Shown: piece after piece, positions 26,114 through 35,813 of the stretch
Position numbering within the stretch: position 1 is the stretch's first letter
Layout of the letters: every line of letters begins with the position of its first letter
Source of the DNA: an uncultured Pseudomonadota bacterium
GTDB taxonomy: Bacteria; Myxococcota_A; Bradymonadia; Bradymonadales; GCA-2716585
Assembly: GCA_937123825.1 (NCBI GenBank)
Contig: CAKZKQ010000035.1
Span: forward strand, 1-56,746
Reading direction: 5' to 3'
DNA length: 56,746 bases
Notes under the pieces: model-generated
The model's database searches: none
What the model was told of the DNA's origin: nothing
Seen by the model: only the letters and a program-made list of their open reading frames with translations
Made by a program: the position numbers and the translations under genes

Positions 26114-26325
26114 CTCAGTCAGGTGACAACGCCTGCGCTTAAGCCCGTTGTTTTTGCCATTTATCCCCTCCAATACGACATCGAGCATTTCTGGATCGTC
26201 TGTTGCTCATGCTGCGCGGTGTGAGCAGACACGCCGTTGATGGCGCGTCTGTGGATGCCAGTTGTGGTGTGATTGGGTGGCTGCGTGTGTGAGAGCAGGT
26301 GGCCTTTGCTGTGGGTGGAGCAGTG

Positions 26326-27381
26326 ATGGGAAACAGGATGTTCTTGGGCGCGTGGGCGCTGAGCGTTGTGTTGTGCGCTTGTGGTGACGTTCCTGGTGGT
26401 GCTGGAAGCGTGTCGATTGAGGAGGATGGGGCGCCTGAGTGGCCGGATGAGGGTGCTGACCACCCCGAAGAGGACGCTGGTGAAGGGGGTGAGGATGTTG
26501 GATCCCCTGTGGAGGACGCTTTTGTGGATGGAGGGGCAGACGACGCGCTGCCTGACGGGCTTGTGGATGAACCCGATGATGGAGAACCCCCGCTTGAAGA
26601 GGCCCACTGGCAAGGGTGGTGCGGTTTTGGCGTGGAGCCGTTGGGGGTAGAGAACGCGTGCAGGGTCCGCAACCGCCAGACCGCAGGCCAGACCCCCGAG
26701 TTTCCCTACGAAGATCACACCATCGTCATCACCCCGAGCCCCGACCGTGGCTTTGTCATTGAGCGAGTTCCTGATGGAGGCGCTTTTCAAGACGAGCCGG
26801 GGACAGGAACGCTTCAATCTGCCAACGATCTGCGAGGTCTGGCACAGGCCCAACGTGCCGAAGACATCATTGGGTGGTTGGTGGGCAGTTTTGAGCTTGT
26901 GGGGCAGGGATACACCGCGTTTGGTGTGCCTGTGGAGCGCGTGAGCATTCTGGGCGCTGGGGCGTTGGCCTTTGGAGGCATTGAGGAGACCTTTTCGATG
27001 TCGACCGATGTCACCCGCAGGCGCAGGCAACTGGATGCGGTCGATGTGCCCTACCTGGCCTACTTCCTGGACGCCACCCGAGTCAGTCAGCAATCGCTTT
27101 CGGGCGGACAACCCTTTTGGATCGACGAGTTTGAGGATCGCCTGGTGTTGACCATGGACAGGGTGTCCTACTTCTACCACCCCAACTGCGATCGAGACGA
27201 CGCCGAGGGGCAATGCAGCGTTGACGTGCAGTTGAGATGGTTTAAAACCGGTCGGATCGAGATTCACTATCAAAACACGGGCGGGCGCCAGGGCGCCCAC
27301 TTTGAACTGGGGCTCGGCGGTGAGATCATCGATGCCTGTGAAGGATTGGATGCACCCTCTTGCGACGCGTTGATCTTTTAG
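26326..27381 (+). CDS. Lipoprotein with acidic linker
   Basis: About 351 aa from ATG 26326 (GGAG about 9 nt upstream). Signal peptide with lipobox VVLCAC (Cys about 20). Residues ~25-85 are strongly Asp/Glu/Gly-rich, a flexible spacer common in surface lipoproteins of this group, and the rest is a beta-rich domain of about 260 residues with several Cys (WCGFG, ACRVR, CDRDD, CSVDV) that may form disulphides. No family recognised. It ends 34 bp before the histidine kinase start and could be part of that signalling cluster. Confidence 0.75.
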   Translation: MGNRMFLGAWALSVVLCACGDVPGGAGSVSIEEDGAPEWPDEGADHPEEDAGEGGEDVGSPVEDAFVDGGADDALPDGLVDEPDDGEPPLEEAHWQGWCGFGVEPLGVENACRVRNRQTAGQTPEFPYEDHTIVITPSPDRGFVIERVPDGGAFQDEPGTGTLQSANDLRGLAQAQRAEDIIGWLVGSFELVGQGYTAFGVPVERVSILGAGALAFGGIEETFSMSTDVTRRRRQLDAVDVPYLAYFLDATRVSQQSLSGGQPFWIDEFEDRLVLTMDRVSYFYHPNCDRDDAEGQCSVDVQLRWFKTGRIEIHYQNTGGRQGAHFELGLGGEIIDACEGLDAPSCDALIF

Positions 27382-27415
27382 AACGCTCTGCGTCGCGGTG
27401 GGGATGAGGTGGTGG

Positions 27416-29338
27416 ATGGACGAGAACAAAGAGGTGCGGCGAGCCGAGCGCACTTGGAGCGTGGTCCGTCGTTTGACGCTCTTGAACATGGTTTTGGTGA
27501 CGTTGACGGCGGGGATGGTCGGGGTGGCGCTCCACCTCAACGCCGTCGAGGAGAGTCAAAGCCTGCTCGCCTCCAGCCTTGAGCACGTGGCGGCCACGGG
27601 GGTGATGCTGATCGATGTGGACGCCCACGCGGCGATTCGGACCGCCGATGACACCCAATCCCCGCAGTTTCAGGCGTTGCAGCGCCAATTGCAGGCTCTG
27701 ACCGAGGCCAACGACCTGCCCCACAACGCCATCTACACCCTGCGAAAGGTGCCCGGCGAGGAGGCGACGGTCTTTGTGGCGATGGCGGGCACGCCGTACA
27801 CGGGAGACAGGTATGCGCTGCGTCCTGAGTTGAAGCGGGCGTTGACCTCGGGGGAGGTCACCAGCACGGCGCGGATCTACGAGGACCGTTATGGGGCCTG
27901 GCTGTCGGCCTACGCGCCGCTGCGCACCGATGATGGGGTGATCGATGGCGTGCTTGAGGTGGACTATCGGGCGGACCGGGTGCAGGCGTTTGCGGCCAAC
28001 AACCGGGTGCAGACGGGGCTCTATACGCTCTTGTTTTTGTTGGTGGCGCTGGTGCTCAGCGTGTGGACGGTGCGCCGGATGCTCAGCCCGCTTGGAGAGT
28101 TGACCCAGGGGATCGCGGCGTTGGCCGGGGGGTATTACGGTCACCGCGTTCAAGTCGAAGGTGCGGCGCTGGAGCTGCGGGTGATCGCCGAGTCGTTCAA
28201 CGACATGGCGCAGGCCATCGAGACCCGAGGTCGGGCGTTGGAGAGTTCAGAGCGGCGCTACAGGGCGCTCTTCAACGCCTCGCGTGAGGCGTTTTTTGTC
28301 CTGGACGCCGTCAGCGGTGAGGTGATCGACTACAACCCGGCGTCGGTGGCGCTCTTGGAGGTGGAACCGGAGGTGATCTGCGGCGCCCATTGGTCGACGC
28401 TCTTTGCTTTGGCGGAGGTGTCGGGCGGTGTGCAGGTCGGAGACTTCATTCGGGAAGCCAACGAGCAGGGGGCGGCGACGATCAGCAACGTGTCATTGCC
28501 CATGTCTTCGGGTCAACGTCGTCTGGTGGACATGAAGGCGTCCTGGATAGAGTTGGAGCAGGGGCCTGCGTTGCAGGTGGCGTGTTGGGATGTGACGCGC
28601 CAGCGCCAGCAGTGGGCGCAGTTGATGCAAACCAGCAAGTTGGCGGCTCTGGGTGAGATGGCGGGGGGGTTGGCGCACGAGATCAACAATCCTTTGGTGG
28701 GGGTGTTGAACTTTGCGCAGTTGTTGGTCGGCTCGATGCCGAACGACGACCCCCAAAGACAGTTGGCCGAGGGCATCGAGCAGGGGGCGCGGCGTTGCCG
28801 CGACATTGTGCGGGCGCTGCTCAATTTTGGGCGCCGGGATGGGGTCTCGTTTGGGCCTGTGCAGCCCGAGCGCGTCATCGAGGAGGCCGTGCGGCTGAGC
28901 CGTCATCAGGTGGAGCTTGGCGGCGGCCAGATTGACGTGGAGGTGTCGCCGCAGGGGTTGGCGCCGCTGCACGGCAACGCGGTGCAACTGGTGCAGGTGT
29001 TGCTCAACCTCATTGGCAACTCCAGCCAGGCAGGCCAGGGGGTCTGTGTGGTGCTCCGGGCCAGTTTGGAGGGGGATGAGGTGGTCTTTGAGGTCGAGGA
29101 CGATGGCGCGGGCGTTGATCCCGCACTCCAGTCCAGGATTTTCGAGCCCTTTTTCACCACCAAGGCCGAAGGCGAAGGCACCGGTTTGGGTTTGAGCGTG
29201 GCATACAATATGGTCCAATCCCACAAGGGGCGTTTGAGGCTGATGCATTCGGAGCCGGGCAAGACGGTGTTTGAAGTCCGTTTGCCGCACTCTGGCGCCG
29301 AGCAGCCCATGCCTGTTTTGCCCGTGGGCCCACAGTGA
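27416..29338 (+). CDS. Membrane sensor histidine kinase (HAMP-PAS-HisKA-HATPase)
   Basis: About 640 aa. TM1 (about 17-38) and TM2 (about 198-220) flank a periplasmic sensor of ~160 residues of Cache-like type. HAMP follows (to about 270), then PAS (about 275-390), HisKA with the phospho-His in LAHEINNPL (His421) and an HATPase domain (about 510-625: N box NLIGNSSQA, G1 DDGAGV, G2 GTGLGLS). ATG 27416 is preferred for the GAGGT 8 nt upstream; GTG 27398 is possible. The response regulator follows 9 bp downstream, so this is a two-component pair. Confidence 0.93.
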   Translation: MDENKEVRRAERTWSVVRRLTLLNMVLVTLTAGMVGVALHLNAVEESQSLLASSLEHVAATGVMLIDVDAHAAIRTADDTQSPQFQALQRQLQALTEANDLPHNAIYTLRKVPGEEATVFVAMAGTPYTGDRYALRPELKRALTSGEVTSTARIYEDRYGAWLSAYAPLRTDDGVIDGVLEVDYRADRVQAFAANNRVQTGLYTLLFLLVALVLSVWTVRRMLSPLGELTQGIAALAGGYYGHRVQVEGAALELRVIAESFNDMAQAIETRGRALESSERRYRALFNASREAFFVLDAVSGEVIDYNPASVALLEVEPEVICGAHWSTLFALAEVSGGVQVGDFIREANEQGAATISNVSLPMSSGQRRLVDMKASWIELEQGPALQVACWDVTRQRQQWAQLMQTSKLAALGEMAGGLAHEINNPLVGVLNFAQLLVGSMPNDDPQRQLAEGIEQGARRCRDIVRALLNFGRRDGVSFGPVQPERVIEEAVRLSRHQVELGGGQIDVEVSPQGLAPLHGNAVQLVQVLLNLIGNSSQAGQGVCVVLRASLEGDEVVFEVEDDGAGVDPALQSRIFEPFFTTKAEGEGTGLGLSVAYNMVQSHKGRLRLMHSEPGKTVFEVRLPHSGAEQPMPVLPVGPQ

Positions 29339-29347
29339 GGCGCAGCG

Positions 29348-30730
29348 ATGAACGCACCGACGATTCTGGTGGTGGATGACGAGGCCTTTCCCAGGCAGTT
29401 TCTATCGATGGTTTTGAAGCCGACCGGGGCGTTGGTCCTGGAGGCCTCAAGGACTGTGCAGGCCGACGCGTTGCTGCGCGAGCACGCGGTGGACGTGATC
29501 TTTCTGGACATCAGAATGCCCGGTGAAGACGGCTTGGCGTGGTTGGAGCGCAATGCCGCCGTGGTCGGTGACGGTCAGGGCCCCGATGTGGTGGTCATCA
29601 CCGGCCACGGGACCATCTCCACGGCGGTGCAGGCGATGAAGCTTGGGGCGGCGGACTTTCTGGAAAAACCCTTTGAGTCCCCCGAAGCGGTCAAGTTGGT
29701 GGTGGAGCGGATGATGGGGCGCCGCCGCTTGAGCCAGGAGAACCGCCTCTTGCGCTCCATGCTGCGCCAGAGCATGGGGACGCTGATCGGCCAATCGTCC
29801 CCGATGCAGACCCTCTACCAGATTGTGGAGCGGATCGCGCCGCTGCCCATCACGGCGCTCATTTTGGGGGAGTCGGGCACGGGCAAAGAGTTGGTGGCGC
29901 GGACGATCCATGAGCGCTCCGAGCGCAGCGACAAGCCTTTTGTGGCCGTCAACTGCGCGGGCATGCCCGAGGGTTTGCTTGAGAGTCTGCTTTTTGGCCA
30001 TGAGAAGGGGGCTTTTACGGGCGCTGATCGAACCCGCAAGGGCTACTTTGAAGAGGCCCAGGGCGGCACGCTCTTTCTGGACGAAATCGGAGACATGCCC
30101 CTGTCTGCCCAGTCTCGTCTTTTGCGCGTGCTTCAGGAGCGGCGCTTCAACCGCGTCGGCGGCACCCGGGAGCTGGAGGCCGACGTGCGGATCCTGGCCG
30201 CCACCCACCAGGATCTGCCGCTCTTGGCTGAAGAAGGGGTCTTTCGTCAGGACCTCTACTATCGCCTGAAGGTGGTGGAGGTGGCGGTGCCGCCGCTGCG
30301 CGCAAGGGGGCAGGACGTGGTCTTTTTGGCGCAGCACTTCCTCAAGGCCGCCGCCGAGCGCTTTGGTCGCGGCGAAATGGCCATGAGCCCGGCGTTTGAG
30401 CAGGCGCTCCTGATGCGGCGTTGGCCGGGCAACGTGCGGGAACTCAAGAATACGATCGAGTCGATGGCAGCGTTGGCAACCGAGCCCGTGCTGAACCCGG
30501 CCCAGCTACCCGCTCAGGATCAAAATGTGTCGGTGGGGGAGGGGCGCGGGGGTTGGCGCGCGGTGAGCCTGGAGCAGGCGCGCGAGGCCTTTGAGCAGGC
30601 CTACCTGACGGGGCTGATGGCCCACGCTGGGGGCAACGTCTCCAAAGCGGCCGGGGTTGCCGGGGTGGCGCGCCAACACTTGCACCGCAAGCTCAAGCGC
30701 CACGACATTCGCCCGGCCGACTTTAAGTGA
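29348..30730 (+). CDS. Sigma-54-dependent response regulator (NtrC family)
   Basis: 460 aa in the standard order: receiver domain (1-120, phospho-acceptor Asp54 in FLDIRMPG, acidic Asp10/Asp11, Lys in FLEKPF), AAA+ domain (about 145-375, Walker A GESGTGKE, sigma-54 contact motif GAFTGAD, Walker B TLFLDEIGD) and a Fis-type helix-turn-helix (about 415-455, GNVSKAAGVAGVARQHLHRK). Phosphorylated by the upstream kinase, it would activate sigma-54 promoters, such as the one at 18424. Intact. Confidence 0.95.
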   Translation: MNAPTILVVDDEAFPRQFLSMVLKPTGALVLEASRTVQADALLREHAVDVIFLDIRMPGEDGLAWLERNAAVVGDGQGPDVVVITGHGTISTAVQAMKLGAADFLEKPFESPEAVKLVVERMMGRRRLSQENRLLRSMLRQSMGTLIGQSSPMQTLYQIVERIAPLPITALILGESGTGKELVARTIHERSERSDKPFVAVNCAGMPEGLLESLLFGHEKGAFTGADRTRKGYFEEAQGGTLFLDEIGDMPLSAQSRLLRVLQERRFNRVGGTRELEADVRILAATHQDLPLLAEEGVFRQDLYYRLKVVEVAVPPLRARGQDVVFLAQHFLKAAAERFGRGEMAMSPAFEQALLMRRWPGNVRELKNTIESMAALATEPVLNPAQLPAQDQNVSVGEGRGGWRAVSLEQAREAFEQAYLTGLMAHAGGNVSKAAGVAGVARQHLHRKLKRHDIRPADFK

Positions 30731-30762
30731 TGGGGCGTTTGGAGGCGCGTTGGCTGTGAGCG

Positions 30763-31098
30763 CTACATCTGCTGCATCATGCTGGCGATGACGCCAAAGC
30801 CACCCAGGGCAAAGATCAGCACGATGAGGCCAATCTGCAAAAGCATGAAGCCAAGACCCATGACCATGCCCGCGATGGCCTGTCCTTTGCCCTGGCCTCC
30901 AAACTGGGCAGACTGCTTGAGGCCCAGCGCACCGGTGATGACCGCGGCGATGGCCAGCAGCCAATCCAGCGGGTAAAGGAAAATGGCCAGCATCCCGACA
31001 AAGGGGATGAAGCCGATGCACATGCCAATAAAGAAAAGGACAATCAGACCGGCCCCGCATGCGAGCGAGACGTTGGCCATGGTGTTGGGCGAATCCAT
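30763..31098 (-). CDS. Small membrane protein (DUF4190-like)
   Basis: 111 aa with three hydrophobic segments (about 9-28, 30-55 and 80-105); the central Gly/Ala/Gln loop GLKQSAQFGGQGKGQAIAG resembles DUF4190 proteins. No signal peptide. Convergent with the response regulator (32 bp), so it is not in that operon. Function unknown. Confidence 0.75.
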   Translation of the reverse strand: MDSPNTMANVSLACGAGLIVLFFIGMCIGFIPFVGMLAIFLYPLDWLLAIAAVITGALGLKQSAQFGGQGKGQAIAGMVMGLGFMLLQIGLIVLIFALGGFGVIASMMQQM

Positions 31099-31325
31099 CG
31101 GGTAAACCTCGTGGGGGCAGCCGCCTTGGGGCGAGCATGACTTTGGGGCTCTTTGGGGCGCGTGGCGTCGCAGAGCGGTTCTGGTGCCGACTTGTTGCGC
31201 AGGTGACTTTGGGCCTGCACCATGTGTTGCTTAAGCAGGCTTTGAAGCGGACCGTGATTTGAAAGATAACATGTCCGGTGCATGTGCGCACATTGGCGCG
31301 GGTACTTTGTAGAGAGGGGAGAGGC

Positions 31326-31934
31326 ATGTCCAGGTGGTGGTTGATGGTGTGGGGGCTGTGTGTGTGGGGGGCGTTGTCGGGCTGTGGGCCTGACAAGCAC
31401 CTGGGTCCGAGGTTGCGGGTGTCGCCGCCTGCAGACGAGGTCCGCAATACCCAGACCGACATGTGGATGGAGCAGATCAAGGCCCAGGGCAAGGACGGCT
31501 ACTGGCTGGTGATCCGGGGTTATAAAGAGGCCGATCACCTGATTGTGACCGCGACCAGCACGCCGCTGAGCCACGCGGCGGTCTTGGATCTGGGCAATGA
31601 GCAGGTGGTGGAGTCGGTGGCCAAGGGGGTCATCCGCACGCCGCTTCGCAAGTTTGTCCACAACGCCCACCGGGTGCTCTTGATCAAGCCGCGTTGGTGG
31701 AACGAGGACGCGGGCGCTGCGGCTGCCGCCGAGGCCCAGTCACTGGTGGGCAGCGGGTATGACTATGCAGGCCTGGTGGGGCTGTCCAGCGACAGCCGCT
31801 TCTACTGCAGCGAGCTGGCCTTCCACGTCTACCGCAAGCACCACAGCGACCGCGACCATATCCCCATGGTCATCGAACCCGGTCAGATGTACCTCTGGGG
31901 CCAGGTCCTGTGGGACTCCTACACCCGTGACTGA
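31326..31934 (+). CDS. YiiX/C92-type cysteine peptidase lipoprotein
   Basis: About 202 aa from ATG 31326 (GAGAGGGGAGAGG upstream). Signal peptide with lipobox GALSGC (Cys about 20), then a compact permuted-papain domain: PLSHAAVLDLG with the candidate His, YDYAGLVG and RFYCSELAFHVYRK with the catalytic Cys. Much shorter than the YiiX protein at 13807. The downstream glycosyltransferase starts inside this gene's end (GTG 31927), so both are translated together. Confidence 0.82.
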   Translation: MSRWWLMVWGLCVWGALSGCGPDKHLGPRLRVSPPADEVRNTQTDMWMEQIKAQGKDGYWLVIRGYKEADHLIVTATSTPLSHAAVLDLGNEQVVESVAKGVIRTPLRKFVHNAHRVLLIKPRWWNEDAGAAAAAEAQSLVGSGYDYAGLVGLSSDSRFYCSELAFHVYRKHHSDRDHIPMVIEPGQMYLWGQVLWDSYTRD

Positions 31935-34149
31935 ACGCGGCCATCAAGAACACGCTGCGGGTTCGCCGCTTGGCGTCTGGGCGTACCGACTCTGTGTGGC
32001 GCTGGTGATGGTGGTCTTCGCCGCCGCTTGCTTCCACGCGGTGGGCAATGTCTGGCAGTGGGGCCACAACGGCTACAATGGGGCGGCCTTTGTGCAGGCG
32101 GCGCGAAACTCGCTGCGCTTTGGCGTGGTTGGCCAGGTCCAATACTACATGGGCCTGGAGCAGCCGCCGCCCGAGATCGTCTACACGCACCACCCCATGC
32201 TCTTGCACGCTCATCTGGTGGGGCTCTTTTGGAGCTTTGGGGTCCATGAGTGGCTGGGGCGTCTGGTGCCGGCGGTCTACAGCGTCCTGTCGCTGGTGAT
32301 GCTCTTTGTCCTGGCCAGACGCTTTGGTGGCAAGGCTGTGGGGCTCGGCGCCGTGGTGCTCTTTGCGCTCACGCCGCTGAACCTGATCTACGCCAACATG
32401 ATCAACCACGAGCAGGGCGGGATCTTCTGGTGCCTCTTCTTCATCCACCACACGCTGCGCTGGCTTGAAGAGCGGCGTTGGCCGTGGATGGTGGCGGCGT
32501 TGGTGGGGGTGACGATGGCCGGTCAGTTTGACTGGCCCGCCTACTACCTGGCCTTCTTTGTGGCCATCCACGTGGCGGCGGTGGGGCTGGTGCAGTGGCG
32601 CCAGGAGCGGCGCTGGCCCGAGCCGTGGACCTTTGTGGTGGCCTTTTCGGCGGTGGTCCTGGCCAATTTTGGTGGGTTCTTTGCCTGGATCGCCAGCTTG
32701 CGCGGCGATCTTGAAGAGATGGGCTCGGCGTTTTCGACCCGCTCCAGCCAGCCCGACGGTTACCTTGAGCGCCTCTGGGAGCGCAGCCTGGATTTGCAGG
32801 GGCCGTGGTTGATGGCGTTGCTGGCGCTCTGGGCGCCGGTGTCGCTGTGGCGGCTGGCCAAGGGGCGCGCAGGGCCCATCGACGCGGTGCCGCTCTTTTT
32901 TGTCCTGGCGCAGACCATCCACTCCGCCGTCTTTCAACAGGCCGGTTTCATTCACGCTTATTGGACGTTCTGGAGCGGCCCGGCGATCGCCATTGGCGGC
33001 GCGCTGGTGCTGGTGACCGCGTGGAGGGCACTGGCCGAAGTTCTGCCGCTGGGCAAAGACGACGCGCAGCGCCGACTTGTGCTGGCGATCGCAGGGGGTG
33101 CTGTGGTTCTGGGGGTTCTGGTGCCGTTTGCCTGGCAACAGTTCCGCTGGGGTTTTCAGACCGGCTCCGGCTCCTACGTGGCCCAATATGACGACCAATA
33201 CCCTCAGGCGCTGTGGTTGCGCTCGGTGGGCCAGCGCCACGACCGCGAAAAGACCACCTACCACCTCCACCGCAGCCTCGATGCTCGAATCGAGCTGCTC
33301 TACTACCTCGACGCGCCCCACCGGACACGCTCTGGATTGCACCTGCCCGCCCCGGGCGCCAACGGCCAGGGCCACGTCCTGCTGGTCGATTTGGAGGCTT
33401 TGCCCAGGACTCGCCGTCGTCCCTTGTCACGGCTGGTCGAGCGCCACGGTGCCATCATCATCAATGGCCGCTTTGTCTCGATCGACAACCGCAGCAAGGA
33501 CAACGCGGTCCAGTGGTTTGAGCTGCGCCCGCAAGAGGCCGTCTGGTGGTGGACCTGGCTCTTCAACTCGGAGCGCCCCCCGATGGCGCTGACCAGTGTG
33601 GCGGCGCCGCCTGGGGGGACTCAAGAGCTTTTGGGCGCCGATGTCCGCTTGACGCTGCAAAAGGTCAAGGGCGGTCGCGGGGGCAGCGACTTTGAGTGGG
33701 ATTGTCCGCCGGGCCTGCACATGTCTGCGCTGGAGGTCTTTGAGCGGCACAGCAAAGGGGGCAAGGTCAAGACCGTGGCCGGGGTGCGGGCGGGGTGTCG
33801 TCAGCTGGGTCAGGCGCAGGTGGCGGCTCAGAGCGCCCGTTTTGGCGCCCAGGGGCCCGCGGTGGCGGTGGCGTGCGCGCCCGATGAGGTGCCCGTGGGC
33901 TATTACGGCCGCTCGGGCGCGCTGGTCGACGCGGTGGGCCTCTTGTGCCAGAAGCCTGGAGCCAAAGAGATTCGTCGTTCTGTCAGCGCCGGAGGCCACG
34001 GCGGCAAGCCTTTTGAGGTGCGTTGTCCCAAGGGGAGCGTGGTGATGGGGCTGCGCGGCCGAGATGGCGCGCTCCTTGATGCGGTCGGTGTGGCATGTGC
34101 TTCGCCGTTGTCTCAGAAGACAAAGTCCAAAGGCGACGCTGAGCGCTGA
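31927..34149 (+). CDS. GT-C membrane glycosyltransferase with C-terminal lectin-like repeats
   Basis: 740 aa from GTG 31927, which overlaps the preceding stop. About eleven TM helices span residues ~20-420, as in GT39/ArnT-type enzymes using polyprenyl-phosphate sugars. The first extracytoplasmic loop reads GHNGYNGAAFVQAARN, with Asn where such enzymes usually have Asp. After ~120 residues outside the membrane come two related modules (about 580-730): each has a Cys, a Gly-rich stretch and DAVGLLC / DAVGVAC, resembling a jacalin/lectin-type repeat. No fold can be claimed for these. Likely modifies an envelope glycan or protein. Confidence 0.85.
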   Translation: MTERGHQEHAAGSPLGVWAYRLCVALVMVVFAAACFHAVGNVWQWGHNGYNGAAFVQAARNSLRFGVVGQVQYYMGLEQPPPEIVYTHHPMLLHAHLVGLFWSFGVHEWLGRLVPAVYSVLSLVMLFVLARRFGGKAVGLGAVVLFALTPLNLIYANMINHEQGGIFWCLFFIHHTLRWLEERRWPWMVAALVGVTMAGQFDWPAYYLAFFVAIHVAAVGLVQWRQERRWPEPWTFVVAFSAVVLANFGGFFAWIASLRGDLEEMGSAFSTRSSQPDGYLERLWERSLDLQGPWLMALLALWAPVSLWRLAKGRAGPIDAVPLFFVLAQTIHSAVFQQAGFIHAYWTFWSGPAIAIGGALVLVTAWRALAEVLPLGKDDAQRRLVLAIAGGAVVLGVLVPFAWQQFRWGFQTGSGSYVAQYDDQYPQALWLRSVGQRHDREKTTYHLHRSLDARIELLYYLDAPHRTRSGLHLPAPGANGQGHVLLVDLEALPRTRRRPLSRLVERHGAIIINGRFVSIDNRSKDNAVQWFELRPQEAVWWWTWLFNSERPPMALTSVAAPPGGTQELLGADVRLTLQKVKGGRGGSDFEWDCPPGLHMSALEVFERHSKGGKVKTVAGVRAGCRQLGQAQVAAQSARFGAQGPAVAVACAPDEVPVGYYGRSGALVDAVGLLCQKPGAKEIRRSVSAGGHGGKPFEVRCPKGSVVMGLRGRDGALLDAVGVACASPLSQKTKSKGDAER

Positions 34150-34175
34150 ACTTGCTGGGGGTGTGTGGTGCCGTT

Positions 34176-34189
34176 GGGCGTCGACGCCC
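34176..34189. repeat. Perfect 14-bp palindrome
   Basis: GGGCGTCGACGCCC, 27 bp after the glycosyltransferase stop. Could be a hairpin ending that gene's transcript or an operator for the oxidoreductase operon. Confidence 0.5.
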
Positions 34190-34216
34190 TTGTTCGGGCG
34201 GCGGGCCGCGCGGCGC

Positions 34217-34245
34217 TTGACATGGGCGGTCGCGGCGGCTTTGCT
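34217..34245 (+). promoter_or_regulatory. Candidate sigma-70 promoter of the GMC oxidoreductase operon
   Basis: TTGACA (34217-34222, perfect) and TTTGCT (34240-34245, weak) at 17-nt spacing, 63 bp before GTG 34308. Confidence 0.4.
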
Positions 34246-34307
34246 CTGAGGGTGCGGATGTCGAGCGATTGTGCGTCGAGGGTTGTCGGCGCAGGGAGGA
34301 GTCAGGG

Positions 34308-35813
34308 GTGTTTGAAGACGCCAGGGATCTGGGCGATGGCGCCATCCTTCAGGCCGATGTGTGCGTCGCCGGGGCTGGGGCCGCGGGGATCACGCTGGCC
34401 CGGGGGCTGCGCGATCAAGGCCTGCGGGTGATTTTGCTGGAGAGCGGCGGCCTGGATCTGGACGCCGCCACCCAGGACCTCTACAGCGGCAGCGCCGTGG
34501 GCACCGCGCCGATCGACTTGACCGGCTGCCGGGCCCGCTTCTTTGGCGGCTCCACCCACTGGTGGGCCGGTTGGTGCCGCGCGCTCGACGAAGACATCTT
34601 TGAGGCGCGCGACTGGGTGCCGCGCAGCGGCTGGCCCATCACGCGCCAGGATCTTTTGCCCCACTACCGGCAGGCCCACGAAAGCTGCCAGATTGGCGCC
34701 TTTGAGTACGACCCCGACGCCGTCAGCGAGCGCCTGGGGCGTCCCGTGCTGCCCTTTGAGCCCGAGTTGGCCGCCAACGTCATCTACCAGTACAGCCCGC
34801 CGAGCAACTTTGGGGCGATCTACCGGACCGAACTCAACAACGCCGATGACATCAACGTCATCCTCAACGCCAACCTCGTCAACATCGCCCTGAGTGAGGA
34901 CGGCGCGTCGGTGGCGCGCTTTGAGTGCGCCACGCTGGACGGCACGCGCTTTAGCGTCCAGGCCGACCGCTACGTGATGGCGCTGGGCGGCATCGAGACC
35001 CCCCGCATGCTGCTGGCCTCCAACACCCAGGAGTCCGCCGGCGTGGGCAACAGCAGCGACATGGTCGGGCGCTGCTTCATGGAGCACCCCCACTTCTACC
35101 GAGGCGGCTTCTTGCTCCTGCCCGAGACCGTCGACATGAGCCTCTACACCAGCCGCCACGACGTCATGACCCGCGACGGCGACGTGGAGCGTCAGGCCAG
35201 AGTGGTGGCGGCGCTGGGCCTGAGCCCCGCGCTGCGGCGCCAGCACGGCCTGATGGCGCTGGCCGCCACCGTCAGCCGGGGGGACTTCAACGCCTCTGCC
35301 GACGTCATCGGGCCGCTGGCCCGTCAGGTCGGCGAGCTGGTCAAACCGGGGGGCGGGTTTGCGCTCTATTCGCTTGATTTGCGTGTGGAGCAGGCGCCCA
35401 ACCCCGACAGTCGCATCACGCTTACCGAGGCGCGCGACGCCCTGGGCATCCCCCGGATTGAACTCAACTGGCTCATCCAGGACGAGGACAAAGAGAGCGT
35501 CCGGCGCACGTTGGAGTTGATCGGCGCTGGCCTTGGCAAAACCGGTCAAGGACGCCTGTGGATGCCGCTGGACAATGAAGGCCGCTACGATCCGCCCTTT
35601 ACCAACGAAGGGTGCCACCACATGGGCACCACGCGCATGAGCGCCGACCCGTCCGAAGGCGTGGTCGACGCCAACCTGAAGGTCCACGACACCGACAACC
35701 TCTACATCGCAAGCTGCTCGGTCTTCCCCTGCGGCGGTTTCGCCAACCCCACGCTGACCATCGTCGCCCTCGCCCATCGGCTGGCCCAGCACCTGGCCCA
35801 GGAGATGTCATGA
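34308..35813 (+). CDS. FAD-dependent GMC-family oxidoreductase
   Basis: About 501 aa from GTG 34308, with AGGGAGGAG 8-15 nt upstream. FAD motif GAGAAGITLARG starts at about 21 and LLESGG is the end of the first beta-alpha-beta. The C-terminal GMC domain has the conserved GCHHMGTTRM with candidate active-site His and the GGFANPTLT segment near the end. No signal peptide of its own. Overlaps a small Tat-signal lipoprotein (ATGA), matching gluconate-2-dehydrogenase-like systems in which the small subunit carries the export signal. Substrate: an alcohol or sugar, not identified. Confidence 0.9.
   Translation: MFEDARDLGDGAILQADVCVAGAGAAGITLARGLRDQGLRVILLESGGLDLDAATQDLYSGSAVGTAPIDLTGCRARFFGGSTHWWAGWCRALDEDIFEARDWVPRSGWPITRQDLLPHYRQAHESCQIGAFEYDPDAVSERLGRPVLPFEPELAANVIYQYSPPSNFGAIYRTELNNADDINVILNANLVNIALSEDGASVARFECATLDGTRFSVQADRYVMALGGIETPRMLLASNTQESAGVGNSSDMVGRCFMEHPHFYRGGFLLLPETVDMSLYTSRHDVMTRDGDVERQARVVAALGLSPALRRQHGLMALAATVSRGDFNASADVIGPLARQVGELVKPGGGFALYSLDLRVEQAPNPDSRITLTEARDALGIPRIELNWLIQDEDKESVRRTLELIGAGLGKTGQGRLWMPLDNEGRYDPPFTNEGCHHMGTTRMSADPSEGVVDANLKVHDTDNLYIASCSVFPCGGFANPTLTIVALAHRLAQHLAQEMS

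Noticed and set aside
31190..31230. A second sigma-54 promoter before the YiiX lipoprotein
   Set aside because: The spacing and -24 box do not match the consensus.
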